DNA of 64,000 nt from Brachynemurus nebulosus (GCA_035578155.1 JAPWDM010000001.1:86235150-86299149), one strand, 5' to 3'; positions 10,162 through 22,757 are shown, counted from the stretch's first letter. The notes: generated by a model from the letters alone, not told the origin. Translations and numbers: made by a program.

Positions 10162-11522
10162 ACTTACGGCCGGTTTTACATTCACATTTAAAACCGACTT
10201 TAACACTAAAGTCAACTTTAAAACTGATTTTATTTTTGGTACTGTTTTACAATCAAATTTAAAGCCCCGTTAGTGTAAAAGTCGACTTTAAAATAAAGTA
10301 CGAATTATCTCGACTTTTACTGCTTAAAGTTGGCTTGAACATATTTGTTATTGCTGATTATTATCATTGAATTTTGTTTATAAGCATAATTTTTCTATAA
10401 AATATTCGTACCTTAAATAAATAAAATAAAAATTTTATTTGTTTGCTTATTTTCAATAATATTTTTGATTATTTTTACGTCTTGGATTAGTATTAAACAT
10501 CCTTTTGGGTTAAACTGGCTGAACGATTTCTGGGTTACCCGCGATTTCTTTTAAGATTCATTGTATTTATGATAAATTTCTTTTAAAAAGAAATAATGTA
10601 GTTTTCTATTCCAATCTCACTGGCAATAGCGAAATGAGTGAAATGCGTATTTTTTGAAATTCAATCATGTTGATATTTTCGTTTCTATAGTTATTTTTTT
10701 TTAAATGTAAGATTGGCTACGATCATTCATAGTTCGTTTTATCCATTATAACCGGGACACATGAGCGAAAGTTTTTATGCAACCTACATCACATATATGT
10801 ATTAACGTTTACCTGACTTGGTTGTAACATACTTCTAAGTGTGGCCAACGACATCCCTATCACGCTCCCAGTAATAACTATCGTTAATAGCATAACTTTG
10901 CACCACAACGACACATACAACCCTAGACGTCGCCGTTTTGTGACAACGACGGCGACGTCTAGGGTTGTATGTGTCGTTGTGGTGCGAGGGGAGCGGGATG
11001 GAATTGTATGTGGGTTTTATACTGATGATCGTTGGGAAGAGAATTCAATTAGGGTTTTAGTATGGAAAGGGGAAGTAGCCCGCCTTTTCAACAATAAGCT
11101 GTGGGACCTTAATTCATTTAACTTTTAATTTTTATTGTTGTAAATTGTATCACACCACAGCAGATTTAAATAAAGAATTTTGATATTGTTGAAGTGGTTG
11201 TTTTCATAGTTTTTCTAACTTTAATATGGACACAAAATAAATACAGGGACATATTTTTATCATAACGGCGGTTTAAGTTTTATTATTCATTACAATGGAC
11301 TTACAAAAATATATAACAACAAATAATAATATCATTAAACCGATTCATAACAACCGACGACGAACCGGAATCCGTTAGACCATGCAACACTTAAAAGTCC
11401 TTTAACAAAAGTAAGTAGACCTGATCATTGTAAAACAATGCTAAAAATACAGTTGACTTTAAATTAAAAGTAGCTTTAGTTAGAGAACCTTTAAAATTAT
11501 GAAGGTAAAACCGGCCGTAAGT
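10162..11522. mobile_element. TIR element with ACTTACGGCCGGTTTTAC ends
   Basis: Perfect 18-bp terminal inverted repeats (10162-10179 and 11505-11522). They continue into A/T-rich subterminal DNA with several AAAGTCGACTTTA-like motifs (about 10190-10320 and 11440-11500). The element is about 1.36 kb. A 95-codon ORF (10841-11128, +) lies inside, but it has no recognisable domain and is interrupted by a perfect hairpin. No transposase signature was seen and no target duplication is evident next to the TIRs, so the superfamily is open. Confidence 0.75.
10900..10985. repeat. Perfect 37-bp inverted repeat with 12-nt loop
   Basis: Arms 10900-10936 and 10949-10985 are exact reverse complements with loop 10937-10948. 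The arms are GC-rich compared with the surrounding DNA. The hairpin lies inside the 95-codon ORF of the TIR element, so that ORF probably does not encode a natural protein over this stretch. Confidence 0.95.
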
Positions 11523-12394
11523 TAATTATTGAAATTACTTTATAAGAAGTAAGAATATTTACTTCTGCCACTCAGATGACGCTGCATTCGAAAACTGGAG
11601 TGTTGCCAATTTGCAAAAAAAAACATACCTATGAAGCCATTTCATCGTTTCTGCCTTTAAGCGTAAATGTCGCTGTTACTGTAAGAAGCAAAGAAATAAA
11701 AATGGCAGAAAATTTCGGTGCTGATTTTTCGAAGGCAGAAAGAAAATGTAGTATCGAATGTTCTCAACAAAACAATTGTCAGATTTAATCACATAATTTG
11801 GGGTTGCCACTGTATATTTTAGAGGTGCCACCCGTCCCGATTTCGATGGTAGGGTGCGATGAATTCAGTTATTCTGGCCGCCAGCGCAGCCAACCAGTCA
11901 ATCAGTTTTATTTATTGGCTTATTCTGAATCACTCTTGCTCGCTGCTGCATACTAAAATGCAATTCACTCAGTGCACTATCTGTGTCAGGGAAAGAAGGA
12001 CATTAAAGGCCTAAAGGTGAATTTTTCAGAGAGTAGGCATCTGGCTGTTACGTTGCTATCTTACTGTTTATTTTTCAAAATAGCTATACTTCAAAATAGC
12101 TTGGTAAAAATTAATTTTTTGCCAAAATTTGAAAAGTTTTTCCACATTTCTTTTTTTACTACGTGGTAAATAAATCACATAAGCTTTTGAGCCATTATTA
12201 TATTTAAACCAGTAGGGTACTTGACTGCAATTTAGGATTCTAAATGCTTTCTTCTTACGTATAAGTTAGTTAATTTTTGTTAAATTTTTACAAAGTCTTG
12301 AAAAAACCACTGTTCAAATTTAAATGAACAAATTTGCGTGAAAAACGACTTGGCGTAGTGACGTATGCAATGACGTCACGATTTAACTCAAACA
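11523..12394. other. Intergenic, nothing recognised
   Basis: Two short ORFs (11576-11788, 70 codons; 11972-12169, 65 codons; both +) show no domain, signal peptide or repeat similarity that I recognise. They are more likely chance ORFs than genes. Confidence 0.5.
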
Positions 12395-12628
12395 GATGTC
12401 GCTTTCATTCATGTCAACACGGTTTTAAATTTGTACACAATATTCAGCAGTCATCATGCTCAGTTTTAGTGGTATTTACAACTTTCTACTTTGTTATCTT
12501 CTTTTTTTACAGCTAATGTAACAGAATATGTTCTGGATTTTTATTTTATCTTCAAGCAAAATTTTACACTTAACAGAGTACAGATAAGTACAGATGATTC
12601 CCTCTGGTTTCAATTGGATGTAACCAAT
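12395..12628 (+). repeat. 234-bp block, outer copy (exon-like)
   Basis: It appears identical to 13787-14020. It contains a splice-acceptor-like TTTTTTTACAG (about 12503-12513) followed by an open stretch beginning ANVTEYVLDFYFIF. Immediately after the block comes a donor-like CCGTAAG. This looks like an exon with its upstream intron end, but no protein family is recognised. Confidence 0.8.
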
Positions 12629-12884
12629 GGCATCATCACCGTAAGATTTTCATGAAGCCCTACAAGTATTAAATGCACTTTAAGAAAACAGTTTTACGAC
12701 TTTACGTAACTTAAAAATTGTTGAAAAAAATAAAAGCATTTTTAACATAATATTTAAAACAAGTTGATAAGGATATTTTACGTATTAAGTGACGGTGTAT
12801 TCCTTCCATCAATCTGATTTGAGTGCAAAATTAATTGCAAACCAAAAAGTTCAAAATAAATTACAAAGAAACCAACTTCTCTTA

Positions 12885-14780
12885 CAAGGAGATGCACCCA
12901 GAGTGAAATTCGGGATTTTGATGAAACTTCGCTGTGTAGAATAGGCAAAAATAAGGGACCCGTATTTTTTTTTATCGGCCATCTTCCATGTTTACGGGGT
13001 GAAACCAGCCCCTAAAGTTGGGGGTTCAAATCGTATTTCTTAAGATATCTCGAAAACTATAAGAGATAGAGGAAAACTTTAAATTGACGAAATGTTACTC
13101 TTTGAAAGACCTATTCACATGTATAGGTTAAACCAGGGCCGGGTTCATAAGAGGGGCTGGAGGGGTAAAAATGGGGTAAATTTTCTTGTATAGCCTGAAT
13201 TGTTCAATGTATCAAATTTTGGCCACCATAAATAGGAAGAGCACTAAAAATTAGGGGATACGTGTTTTTGCGTTTTTTCGAAATATGTGTGGTATCCAAG
13301 TCATATAAGGAAGGAAAAAATATAGTAGATTATATTGCATTATTATAGATTGCAAATACGTTCTATATTTTTCTATTTTTATATTTATTTTCATCATGAA
13401 AATGTAAATTTTTACTTTCCGATAATGATTCGTGTATTTTTCAGTACTTACTTAATTGGTAATTTAGCCATGTGTATATTTGGTTACTCATATTCTATAC
13501 TTTTTATATCTATTTCTACCAAAATTCTCTGGTCTGCAAGTGTTAATGAATGTTCAACAAGAAGCAATAATCTTCCATTCAACAACTGCCTTTATCTTCT
13601 TACAAATTAGTTTTTAACCAAATAAACGCGGTTTATTTCTTTCTCAACATTCAAACTATTTTTCTTATTTTTTTTGTATGTTTTATAGGTGTCAACCCCA
13701 TTTCCCAAATCGCAAACTTTATTACAAAGCACCTGAACAGTGAGCGAAACAGATTATTGCTTCTTGTCGAGCATTCATTCATTCTTGATGTCGCTTTCAT
13801 TCATGTCAACACGGTTTTAAATTTGTACACAATATTCAGCAGTCATCATGCTCAGTTTTAGTGGTATTTACAACTTTCTACTTTGTTATCTTCTTTTTTT
13901 ACAGCTAATGTAACAGAATATGTTCTGGATTTTTATTTTATCTTCAAGCAAAATTTTACACTTAACAGAGTACAGATAAGTACAGATGATTCCCTCTGGT
14001 TTCAATTGGATGTAACCAATTGGTGTCAACCCCATTTCCCAAATCGCAAACTTTATTACAAAGCACCTGAACAGTGAGCGAAACAGATTATTGCTTCTTG
14101 TCGAGCATTCATTAACACAAGCACACAAGAGAAATTTAACTTTCGCAGAAATAGGTATAAAAAATATTGAATATGAGTAATCAAATGTACACATGGCTAA
14201 ATTACCAATTAAGTTAGTACTGAAAAATATATGAATCATTATCGGAAAGTAAAAATTTACATTTTCATGATGAGAATAAACAAAAATAAGAAAATATAGA
14301 ACGTATTTGCAATCAATAATGATGCAATATAATCTACCCTATTTTTTTCTTCCTTATATGTTTCAGATACCACACATATTTCAAAGAAACGCAAAAACAC
14401 GTATCCCCTAATTTTTGGTGCACTTTCTATTTATGATGGCAAAAATTTGATACATTGAACCATTCAGGCTGTACAAGAAAATTTACCCCCATTTTTACCC
14501 CTCCAGCCCCCCTTATGAACCCGGCCCTGGTTTAACCTATACAGGTGAATAGGTCTTCCAAAGAGTAACATTTCGTCAATTCAAAGTTTTCCTCTATCTC
14601 TTATAGTTTTCGAGATATCTTAAGAAATACGATTTGAACCCCCAACTTTAGGGACTGGTTTCACCCCGTAAACATGGAAGATAGCCAATAAAAAAAATAC
14701 GGGTCCCTTATTTTTGCCTATTCTACACACCAGCGAAGTTTCATCAAAATCCCGAATTTCACTCTGCGTGCATCTCCTTG
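12885..14780. mobile_element. Long-TIR element with TTA target duplication
   Basis: TTA at 12882-12884 and 14781-14783 flanks inverted ends CAAGGAGATGCAC and its complement. The arms extend about 690 bp (12885-13575 against about 14111-14780) with scattered mismatches. A 3-bp TTA duplication is typical of PIF/Harbinger elements, but no transposase is present, so the superfamily is inferred. The spacer between the arms contains the second 234-bp block and two identical 92-bp blocks (13688-13779 and 14022-14113). Confidence 0.75.
13688..14113 (+). other. Spacer of the TTA-flanked element: duplicated blocks and 64-codon ORF
   Basis: Order: 92-bp block, 7 bp, 234-bp block, 1 bp, 92-bp block. The 234-bp block joined to the second 92-bp block gives an ORF at 13883-14077 (+) of 64 residues that crosses both. 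No domain is recognised. The first 92-bp block is preceded by TTTTATAG, which resembles a splice acceptor. The blocks may be captured host sequence; this is inference. Confidence 0.55.
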
Positions 14781-14783
14781 TTA

Positions 14784-15164
14784 GTCAATTAGAATTGTAA
14801 AAATGTCAGAATGAAAATACAATTTGTTATAGACAAAACGTAACTACGGTAATAATATTTGCTATAAAAAATGACGTTATTTTCAAATATCACCGCGTTT
14901 TTAGTCATTTAAATGGACGTTAAAAATTTATAATTTTCAAAATAGAATTTTTAAATAACTAAAGAATATTTTTATTTGTCACTGCTAAAATTAAATATAT
15001 TTAAGGATAATACATAAAATTATTCAACATTTAAAACAAATTTTGAATACAGTCAAGCACCGTATTGTCGGGAAAAATTAACATTTTTTGTAATAAAAAT
15101 GAATTTTTATTTGAATGCTAAAATTTTTAAAAATTCTAAAATTTTTAAAATAATTCTTTTAACG
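14784..15164. other. AT-rich spacer, nothing recognised
   Basis: No coding sequence, repeat boundary or RNA gene seen between the TTA-flanked element and foldback copy 2. Confidence 0.6.
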
Positions 15165-18103
15165 GAGTCGGATAAACAAAGCATAAGGAACTGTTTCCCC
15201 CCTCAATTTTTTTTTTTTTTTTTTTGTAGCATGTTAATTACGTCGAAGACTATACGAAATGAACATTTTCTACCACTTGCAACCGCCGCTACGAAAGTTA
15301 TCGGCTATTTTGTGAAAAATCGACCATTTTAGTTGTACTTTCTAAATATAGATGAATATATCTCGGTATGTGTAGGTCTAAAAAAAACGAAAAAAATTGA
15401 GACTATTCACTACGATATAGTCTACCAGCGGTTACAGTATGAAATTTTTATCTGCACACATAACCTTAAAAAAAAAAATAAAAATTGGAAATACTGGTAA
15501 ATTTTGGTTTTTTGGTTTTAACTTGGGATGTTTTAAGTGAAATTTCATGAAATTTTCAGGAAATATACTTTATAACGTGGACAATAACTGGTTAAAATTT
15601 CAAATCAAAATATCTAACAAAAGCCCTGAAAATTAACGTCAATTTTGAAAATTGATTAGCCAATGGTTTTTGTGCATTGTATCGTATGAGGTTCTTTTTC
15701 CTTTTAAAATGTAGGTTTTTTTATGTACTTTATGACGATCAATAAGAAAAAATTTTTAAGCTTGAAAAAAGCGAAGAAAATCGACTAAAAATTCAAAATC
15801 GTCGGCTATGAACAATATTTGAAAAATAATTTAAATCAAGTAAACTGCCGTAATTTAAATATCAGTTTGAATAATTTGTGCTATACAAGGGTTACAGGCT
15901 TCCATATGAGGATTACAGGAATCGTACGTGATTAAAAAATCAAGTTTGGAGAAATTAAGGTTCAATTATTTTCAAAAATGCGCAACATCAAAAGTGTACT
16001 ACGACAAAAAATTAAGGGAGCAAAGAAAAATTGTTAATTTTTGAGTGATTTTTGAAGGGCTGTATTTACGTGAAAAACAGTCGTATCGAGATGATTAAAA
16101 AAGCATTTTGAAGCTACAAGATTCTAGTTTTGAGATATTTCGTCCAAAAATTTTTAGAAGTAGGTAGCAGTTATCGAGAAATTCTAAGGAATATGAAAAA
16201 AAAATTTTGAAAATTTTTTGCTCTTTTTTTCGGTCTACGGGCTTGTTTTTTTTTTTTTTTTTTTTTTTTTACAGTAAAGTCATGGTATTGACTTGATAGC
16301 CTGCTCATTCAGTTTCAATTTCCCTTCTTAAATTTTTCTCTACGTTGAACTGTTCCGGAGATATCCAACTTTGAATTCAAAAGGATCCTTTTTGCTTTAA
16401 CCATCGATACTCTGTAACCAGTGATCGGACAGAAAATTGAAGGGCAGTTTTTCAATCTGGAATAAATTTCTGACATGGTTGTGCCGCGTACTTTAGGAAA
16501 AAATTTTCATCCTTAAATTTAACCTGAAAAATGTGAAAAAAGGAACTTTTTTCCTTGTTGCGAAAAATTGTCCGCATCCTTGCGAATGTTGTTGGAAAAT
16601 CTAATCTTTGTACTAATTTAGATATCTCACTGTATCCCCAATAATCCTGTAAATCAGCAGATCGATCTATTGAGTGGTTTTCCTAAACTGTTTGTTCAAA
16701 AATTTAGAAAAAAATTAAAGTAGCAAAATTGAATGGAAAATTCATTTTTTTTCAACTTTTCTCACAATTAGGCGTCTTTTACCCATTAAATTTGAAAATT
16801 AAAAAAATTTTTTTGTCAGAATTTTTTTAAAAAATTGAAACGAATTATCTTAAGTATTTTTAAAACTTTTTTTTTTAAATTTAATTTTAAATTTTAAATT
16901 TTTTGAAACTTTAAAAAACTTGAAAAAAAATTTTTTTCTTTTTTTGTTCCCTTAATTTTTTGTAGCAGTACATATACGCTCCCACCCACCTCAAAAGCTG
17001 CAAATTCAACAGCAGCTGCAATAATTTAAATCAAGTAAACCACCATAATTTAAATATTATGAGTTATAATAACTTCTCCCATACAAGGGTTACAAGCTTC
17101 CAAATGAGGATTACACGAATCGAACCCAATTAAAAAAACAACTTTGGAAAAATTAAGTCCATAGTTCGTCGAAAGGCTCATAGGTGTTGTTAAGCTACTT
17201 AGTTTGTTAATACACTCTTAAAGAATGTTGAATTTGCAGCTTGTGGATGGATGGGAGCTTTCAGCTTATATACTTTTGATGTTGTGCATTTTTGAAAACA
17301 ATTGAACCTAATTTCTTAAACTTAATTTTTTTAATTGGGTTCGATTAGTGTAACCCTTATATGGAACCTTGTGACCCTTCTATGGAACTAATTACTACTT
17401 AAATTTTTAAATTATAGCGGTTTACTTGATTTAAATTATTTTTCAAATATTGTTCATAGCTGACGATTTTGAATTTTTAGTCGATTTTCTTCGCTTTTTT
17501 CAAGCTTAAAAATTTTTTCTTATTGATCGTCATAAAGTACATAAAAAAACCTACATTTTAAAAGGAAAAAGAACCTCATACGATACAATGCACAAAAACC
17601 ATTGGCTAATCAATTTTCAAAATTGACGTTAATTTTCAGGGCTTTTGTTAGATATTTTGATTTGAAATTTTAACCAGTTATTGTCCACGTTATAAAGTAT
17701 ATTTCCTGAAAATTTCATGAAATTTCACTTAAAACATCCCAAGTTAAAACCAAAAAACCAAAATTTACCAGTATTTCCAATTTTTATTTTTTTTTTTAAG
17801 GTTATGTGTGCAGATAAAAATTTCATACTGTAACCGCTGGTAGACTATATCGTAGTGAATAGCCTCAATTTTTTTCGTTTTTTTTTAGACCTACAGATAC
17901 CGAGATATGTTCATCTATATTTAGAAAGTACGACTAAAATGGTCGATTTTTCACAAAATGGCCGATAACTTTCGTAGCGGCGGTTGCAAGTAGTAGAAAA
18001 TGTTCATTTCGTATAGTCTTCAATGTAATTAACATTCTACAAAAAAAAAATTTGAGGGGGGAAACAGTTCCTTATTCACTAAAATTTGGAGCTTATCCGA
18101 CTC
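15165..18103. mobile_element. Foldback-type DNA element, copy 2 (inverted relative to copy 1)
   Basis: The same ends as copy 1 (GAGTCGG at 15165, CCGACTC ending at 18103) and the same order of internal blocks, but reversed. The arm carrying ATAAACAAAGCATAAGG is on the left here and on the right in copy 1. The arms are about 0.8 kb. The segment encoding the 87-codon ORF of copy 1 is present in complement near 16340-16580. The two copies are close in sequence but show many single-base and homopolymer differences, so they are separate, not very recent insertions. Confidence 0.8.
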
Positions 18104-18430
18104 TGCTATTTACTCCGTGACAAAGAGCGCCAAAAGGCACATACGATAGGCTTTGATCCATTATCTATCCTATCTAACGGAGTTTTCATGAAAAAGTATT
18201 TTTTTGTAAACTATTAAGCTATTCCAAAATAATAGTTCGATTTAAGACCATGTAAGAGGCAGCACGTTACGAACTAAATTATAATAATAAAAAATAATAT
18301 AGTGTACGACTATGCATAAAGCAGCAATTTAAAGATGACCTTGAGCGTTCAATCTATAACGTCCGCACGGTACATATGTAAGTAATTTGAAAAATGTTAT
18401 TGATGTCATTTTTTATTTTATTTATAAAAT
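18104..18430. other. Spacer, nothing recognised
   Basis: No gene or repeat family recognised. ACGGAG left of foldback copy 2 and CTCCGT right of it form a short outer inverted repeat that may be chance. Confidence 0.5.
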
Positions 18431-18835
18431 AGAGATTTTGGATTTTTTTGGAAAGAAAAAATATCTTCATAAAGGCCTTCCAGTTTACTATTTAAGGTCC
18501 TTTTTTAATATTTAAAAATAAAACACAAAGGCAATTGGCGGATAAGCATGGGTAGGAATGCCCTTGTACGAATTGTGTTTTTTTTCCTGCTAACTACTAT
18601 CGGCACCAAATTGAAATTTACTGAGATTCAGTCTTTAAAAACTTAAAACCTTTTTTTAAAATCCCGATCAGCCGGACACTCATTATCCGTTTTGAAACCA
18701 CCAGAATGACAAATCGCTTGTAGACTTTCAATCATATTTCGCTTGTAGACATTCAATACCGAAGATGAAGGGAAAATTTCGACTTTCGTGATGGGGCCTC
18801 GCTGCTTATGGCGTTTTTTTTTTTGTATTTTCAAA
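18431..18835. repeat. Diverged fragment of the 3.0-kb palindromic element
   Basis: Clearly similar to both arms of the palindrome at 29251-32277 (compare 31346-31735). Shared phrases include CTTCCAGTTTACTATTTAAG, GGCAATTGGCGGATAAGCAT and CGGCACAAAATTGAAATTTA-like sequence. Only one arm segment is present and it is more diverged than the two arms are from each other, so it is an older partial copy. Confidence 0.8.
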
Positions 18836-18996
18836 ATTTATTTGCGAAAAAAGTCAGCACCATCTGAGCTTCGTTCCAACTTTTTCTTATTCGCACAGTA
18901 GTATACTACATAATATATTACTATCAATGACGATGCTATCATATACCTAAATTCCTATCAGCTCTTTAGCTATGACAAATTTTAAACCACACACAT

Positions 18997-19726
18997 TGTA
19001 ACAGTAGGGGCGGTTTAGCTTATATTTAAAATTACTTAAAATTCGCGCCCAACACTGTTACTTGTTGTCCCACGCAGAATTAGCGCTAAATTGGATGCCA
19101 AATTAATAGAAGTTCCAAAGGAATTGGGTTCTGTCGAAGAATTACTCTCCGTTGTGTGTTTAGCGTCGAACAATTTGTCGATTACAAAATAAAATTGTAT
19201 TATTCGATAGATGTTTAAATATGGTATTTGAAATAATAAAAAAGTTTCATTTTAATATTTTTATATTTATTTTATATTTTAAGTACTTTATATTTTTTAA
19301 ATGATTATAAAAATATTTTACAAAATCAATTTAAACATTGTTTTAGATCTTTGTTATGACTCACAACAAAATTACGTCTGCCCCTATCGAAGGTCACATT
19401 GTGAGTGAGTGAGTGATGCGCGAAGCATCATCATAGCACTCGTTCACCGTTGTTCGTTGGTCGCTATTCACAGTTCTGTCTCAAAAATCACTTAGTTCGG
19501 GTAATCACAAAATCAACCCTTGCTGTAAGAAATCAATATCGAAATAATGATGGCGGCCTCACATAATTCACGTTACGGCCGCTAGTTGGCGACATCAACC
19601 ACGTTACCTGGGGTTTGAGCCCATGATAAGTTCCCAAAAATTAATCAATTTCATAGAGGCAATCAACACTACATTAGTGTAAATTTGATTGCCTTAAGTT
19701 CTCGGCTGACACCTACCACCATTACA
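18997..19726 (-). repeat. 3' LTR of the Gag-only retrotransposon
   Basis: 730 bp, on the plus strand TGTAACAG...ATTACA. Matches 24438-25166 with a handful of substitutions and a 1-bp homopolymer difference. Confidence 0.9.
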
Positions 19727-20292
19727 TACCCCCGCCTCAGTTCGCATTTAGAATTGCGTAGCAATTATACATGCGAACTGGATAAAATCAACCTAGAAAA
19801 AATCCTACATAAAGTGGAAAATGTTATAACGACCAGCGAAAACGTGATTACAAAATTTACATAAGACATATAGTTAAAGGAAATTACTTTGTTGTTTAAA
19901 TTCAGACGAAAAGAAAAAATAATTGCATACTAAATGCATAAATATTAGTGTTAGTTGTGAAAAAACAACTACAATTTAAAAAAGAATTTGCATCAAATCG
20001 ATGATAAAAAAAAATTTGAAAAAGAATAGTAGAAATACATAGCGCATAAACATTATTCATTCAGAATCAAACATTTAATATTTTTATATTTTCATATAAA
20101 ATCAAACAAATTTCATAATATTACAACGATGAAAACATTTAGTTATTTAAAAAGAATTTCTGAGAAAAAAAAGGGTAGTTTACAATAGTTAGTTTGATTC
20201 TAAATCAAATAACAAATATTACAAAGTTTTACTTAAAATACAAAACATAGGTATATAATACACAAGATCTATATGAGAAAATATATTATAAC

Positions 20293-21186
20293 CACGGACT
20301 ATAGAATAGAATGGACTAGCTGTATATAGGTATGTCGGTGAAGCTTTGAGTATGTCGTAACCACGGTAATACTATTAAAAATGTGTAAATATTCAGTATT
20401 ACAAATTATTTTTTTCAAAATAAAGCAATACGAATAATTATGGTTTATTGCGCTGTAAAGATGTGTAATAGTGGAAAAGATTCCAAACAAAAATCTGGAA
20501 TTTCATTTCACAAGTATTAAGTCAAATTTAATCGTTCACATCGACTTTATGTTGACTGATAGATGACATTAATGTACCAGTGGCGTAGTTATATGTGGAC
20601 ACACATACATATTTTTAATTACAAATAACTTTTTCATAACTTTAAGTAAAATAAATAAAATTTGACATGTACTCAATAAACAGCATATTCAAAAAGACAA
20701 AAAAAAGTTGGAATTATGTTATAATTTTTGTGTTTTACTTTAAAGATTTCCAAAGGATGATAAACGAAAGGATATTTGGGTCAACAAAATTGGAAATTTT
20801 TTTCTAAACTAGTTTTACATTCTAATTTGTAAAAAATATTTTTTTTTAAATATATTCAAGTACCTTTTTTCTTTATTTATTCATTTCCAATATTCCCAAT
20901 TGATTTTAATTTTCTCTATATTACGTAAAAAATAAGAACGTAGCAACGTAAATAAAAATATAAATTTATTTTCAAATTTATATATGTATTAAACATTGAT
21001 TACACAGACATATTTACATATAGTGACTAATTTATGTAACTTATTTTTATACCTAGTATCAATAAAATTTAAAAAAAGTTCTACACCACTGAACTTTCAG
21101 TGAACCCCTCTACACACTTCCAAAGCGTCAATTTTGGTATCCCTAAACTTAGGTAATGGCAAGTCCATTCTATTCTATAGTCCGTG
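20293..21186. mobile_element. P-element-like MITE with 8-bp target duplication
   Basis: Terminal inverted repeats begin CACGGACTATAGAATAGAAT and extend about 25 bp. The exact 8-bp direct repeat ATTATAAC lies on both sides (20285-20292 and 21187-21194). Eight-base duplications occur for both P and hAT elements. The element encodes a short THAP-like N-terminus (20440-20520), and P transposases begin with a THAP domain, so a P-type origin is favoured. It is 894 bp long and lacks any transposase core. It is nested in the non-coding part of the Gag-only LTR element and is therefore younger than that insertion. Confidence 0.75.
20440..20520 (+). pseudogene. THAP zinc-finger N-terminal relic
   Basis: A 26-codon frame beginning MVYCAVKMCNS and reaching ISFHKY before a TAA stop. 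The spacing of Met-x2-Cys-x4-Cys and the later S-F-H-K is the hallmark start of a THAP domain (C2CH zinc finger). The rest of the domain, including the AVPTIF-type end, is absent, so it is a non-functional piece. It is too short for ordinary gene calling. Confidence 0.65.
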
Positions 21187-21959
21187 ATTATAACATTAGC
21201 TATATACCAATGGTTAAAAAATACACTGTCAAACAACGTGATATATTCAATGTTTGCCATACACGTGTCAGATAACTATATGAAACCTGTAAGTCCTGAG
21301 AATCTGACATTTAGGTATACAAAGGTACATACTGCAGTTTTAATACGAAATACATAATATGTACATATTTTTGTCTTCAACTGAAATATAAGCATGCATA
21401 ATACATACAAGTACCAACGTGTTTACCGTTTCTTTATCATTCTATGTGAACCAACAAAATATTTTGAACAAACAAATACACATACAGGAAATACGCATAT
21501 ATGTACATATTATAAGCGGTAATATTTTTATAAAATAATTCGTTAAAATTTTAGCCAATGAAAAATTTCAATTTAGCTGGATAAAAATTTGTAAATTTCG
21601 ACAAACCAGCAGAAAATAATCTTAAAAGTAAAACATTGAGGATGTCTAATAAGTCAATATTTTAGAAAAATTCCACTTTCAGTGATAAAAAATTGTCAAT
21701 CTTTGTAAAAAGGGTCATTAATGAGAAGTCATTAAATATTGTCAACTTTTACTATAAAAGGACAAAGAATTTGATAATAATTTCGATACATGTATGTAGT
21801 TATTCTAAGTATAGTATCGAATTTTAAATACATAAAATCGTTAAATAGACCGTTATGTTAAGGTTTTGTATACTACGTATCAATTAATTTTTTTTTATAC
21901 TAGGGCCGAGCATTTTCGCTTCGCGCCAAAAAATGTAAATATGTTAATATTTAAATTGT

Positions 21960-22520
21960 AAACTTAAGAACTGGCTGGCGTGTAATATTGCCATAACCGT
22001 AACTTGTAAAAAATGATAGAATTTATAAACGCTCTAATAGGCAATTCATTCCTAATTGTGAAATACAGGGCTAAGGTTACACCGGTTAACATTTGGAACA
22101 GAAAAAGAGTGCTGTAAACGAGCAATTTTTTCCATTTTCATATAAAATAAACATTTTAAATTGGCGGGCTAATAATTTATGCCACAACCGAAATTTATAA
22201 AAATAACAAATACAATAAACGCCCCAATAAGCAACTTATTTAAATATTATAATAGCCGGACTAATGATGCTCCAGGCTGTAATTGGAAATAATAAGTGCA
22301 TTGGATAAGCAGTTTATTCCTTCAAATGGTGAATTCCTACAAATTGGCGGGCCTCTAGTGAGTGCCTCAAACCGAAATTCACAAAAAATACACAATAAAT
22401 AATAAATAATGAAAAATGAAAAATGGCTCTTATTAGCAACTCATTTGAATTTTAAATTTACAAATGACCGGGTAAATAATAACGCTCCTGGCTATGATTG
22501 AAAAACAATAGGTGCCTTGT
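21960..22520. repeat. Three to four degenerate repeats of about 190-205 bp
   Basis: A recurrent phrase, AAATTGGCGGGC...CC(A/T)(C/T)AACCGAAATTTA, begins near 21969, 22157 and 22341. A second phrase, GC(C/T)CC(A/T)GGCT(A/G)TGATTGAAA, recurs near 22253 and 22459. The units lie in the non-coding 3' half of the LTR element, just downstream of its ORF. Confidence 0.65.
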
Positions 22521-22757
22521 ACATATGAGCAATTTATTTAATTACATACAGGGTGTTTACCAATATTTAACCCATCAACGACGGATGGTAATATGGTACA
22601 ACTTATAAACTAAAGTCAAAATAGGTAATAATTTTAAGGTCGAAACCGTGAAAATAAGTCAATGTTGGAAAAAATTAGTATCAAAATAGGTTACGTAAAG
22701 ACCGGGAAAATTTTGACATAATCGGGTATTGGGTCAATGTTTAGAAAATTTCCCACG

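Noticed and set aside
10841..11128. 95-codon ORF as a gene of the TIR element
   Set aside because: Nearly a third of it is the perfect hairpin read through both arms, and no domain is recognised.
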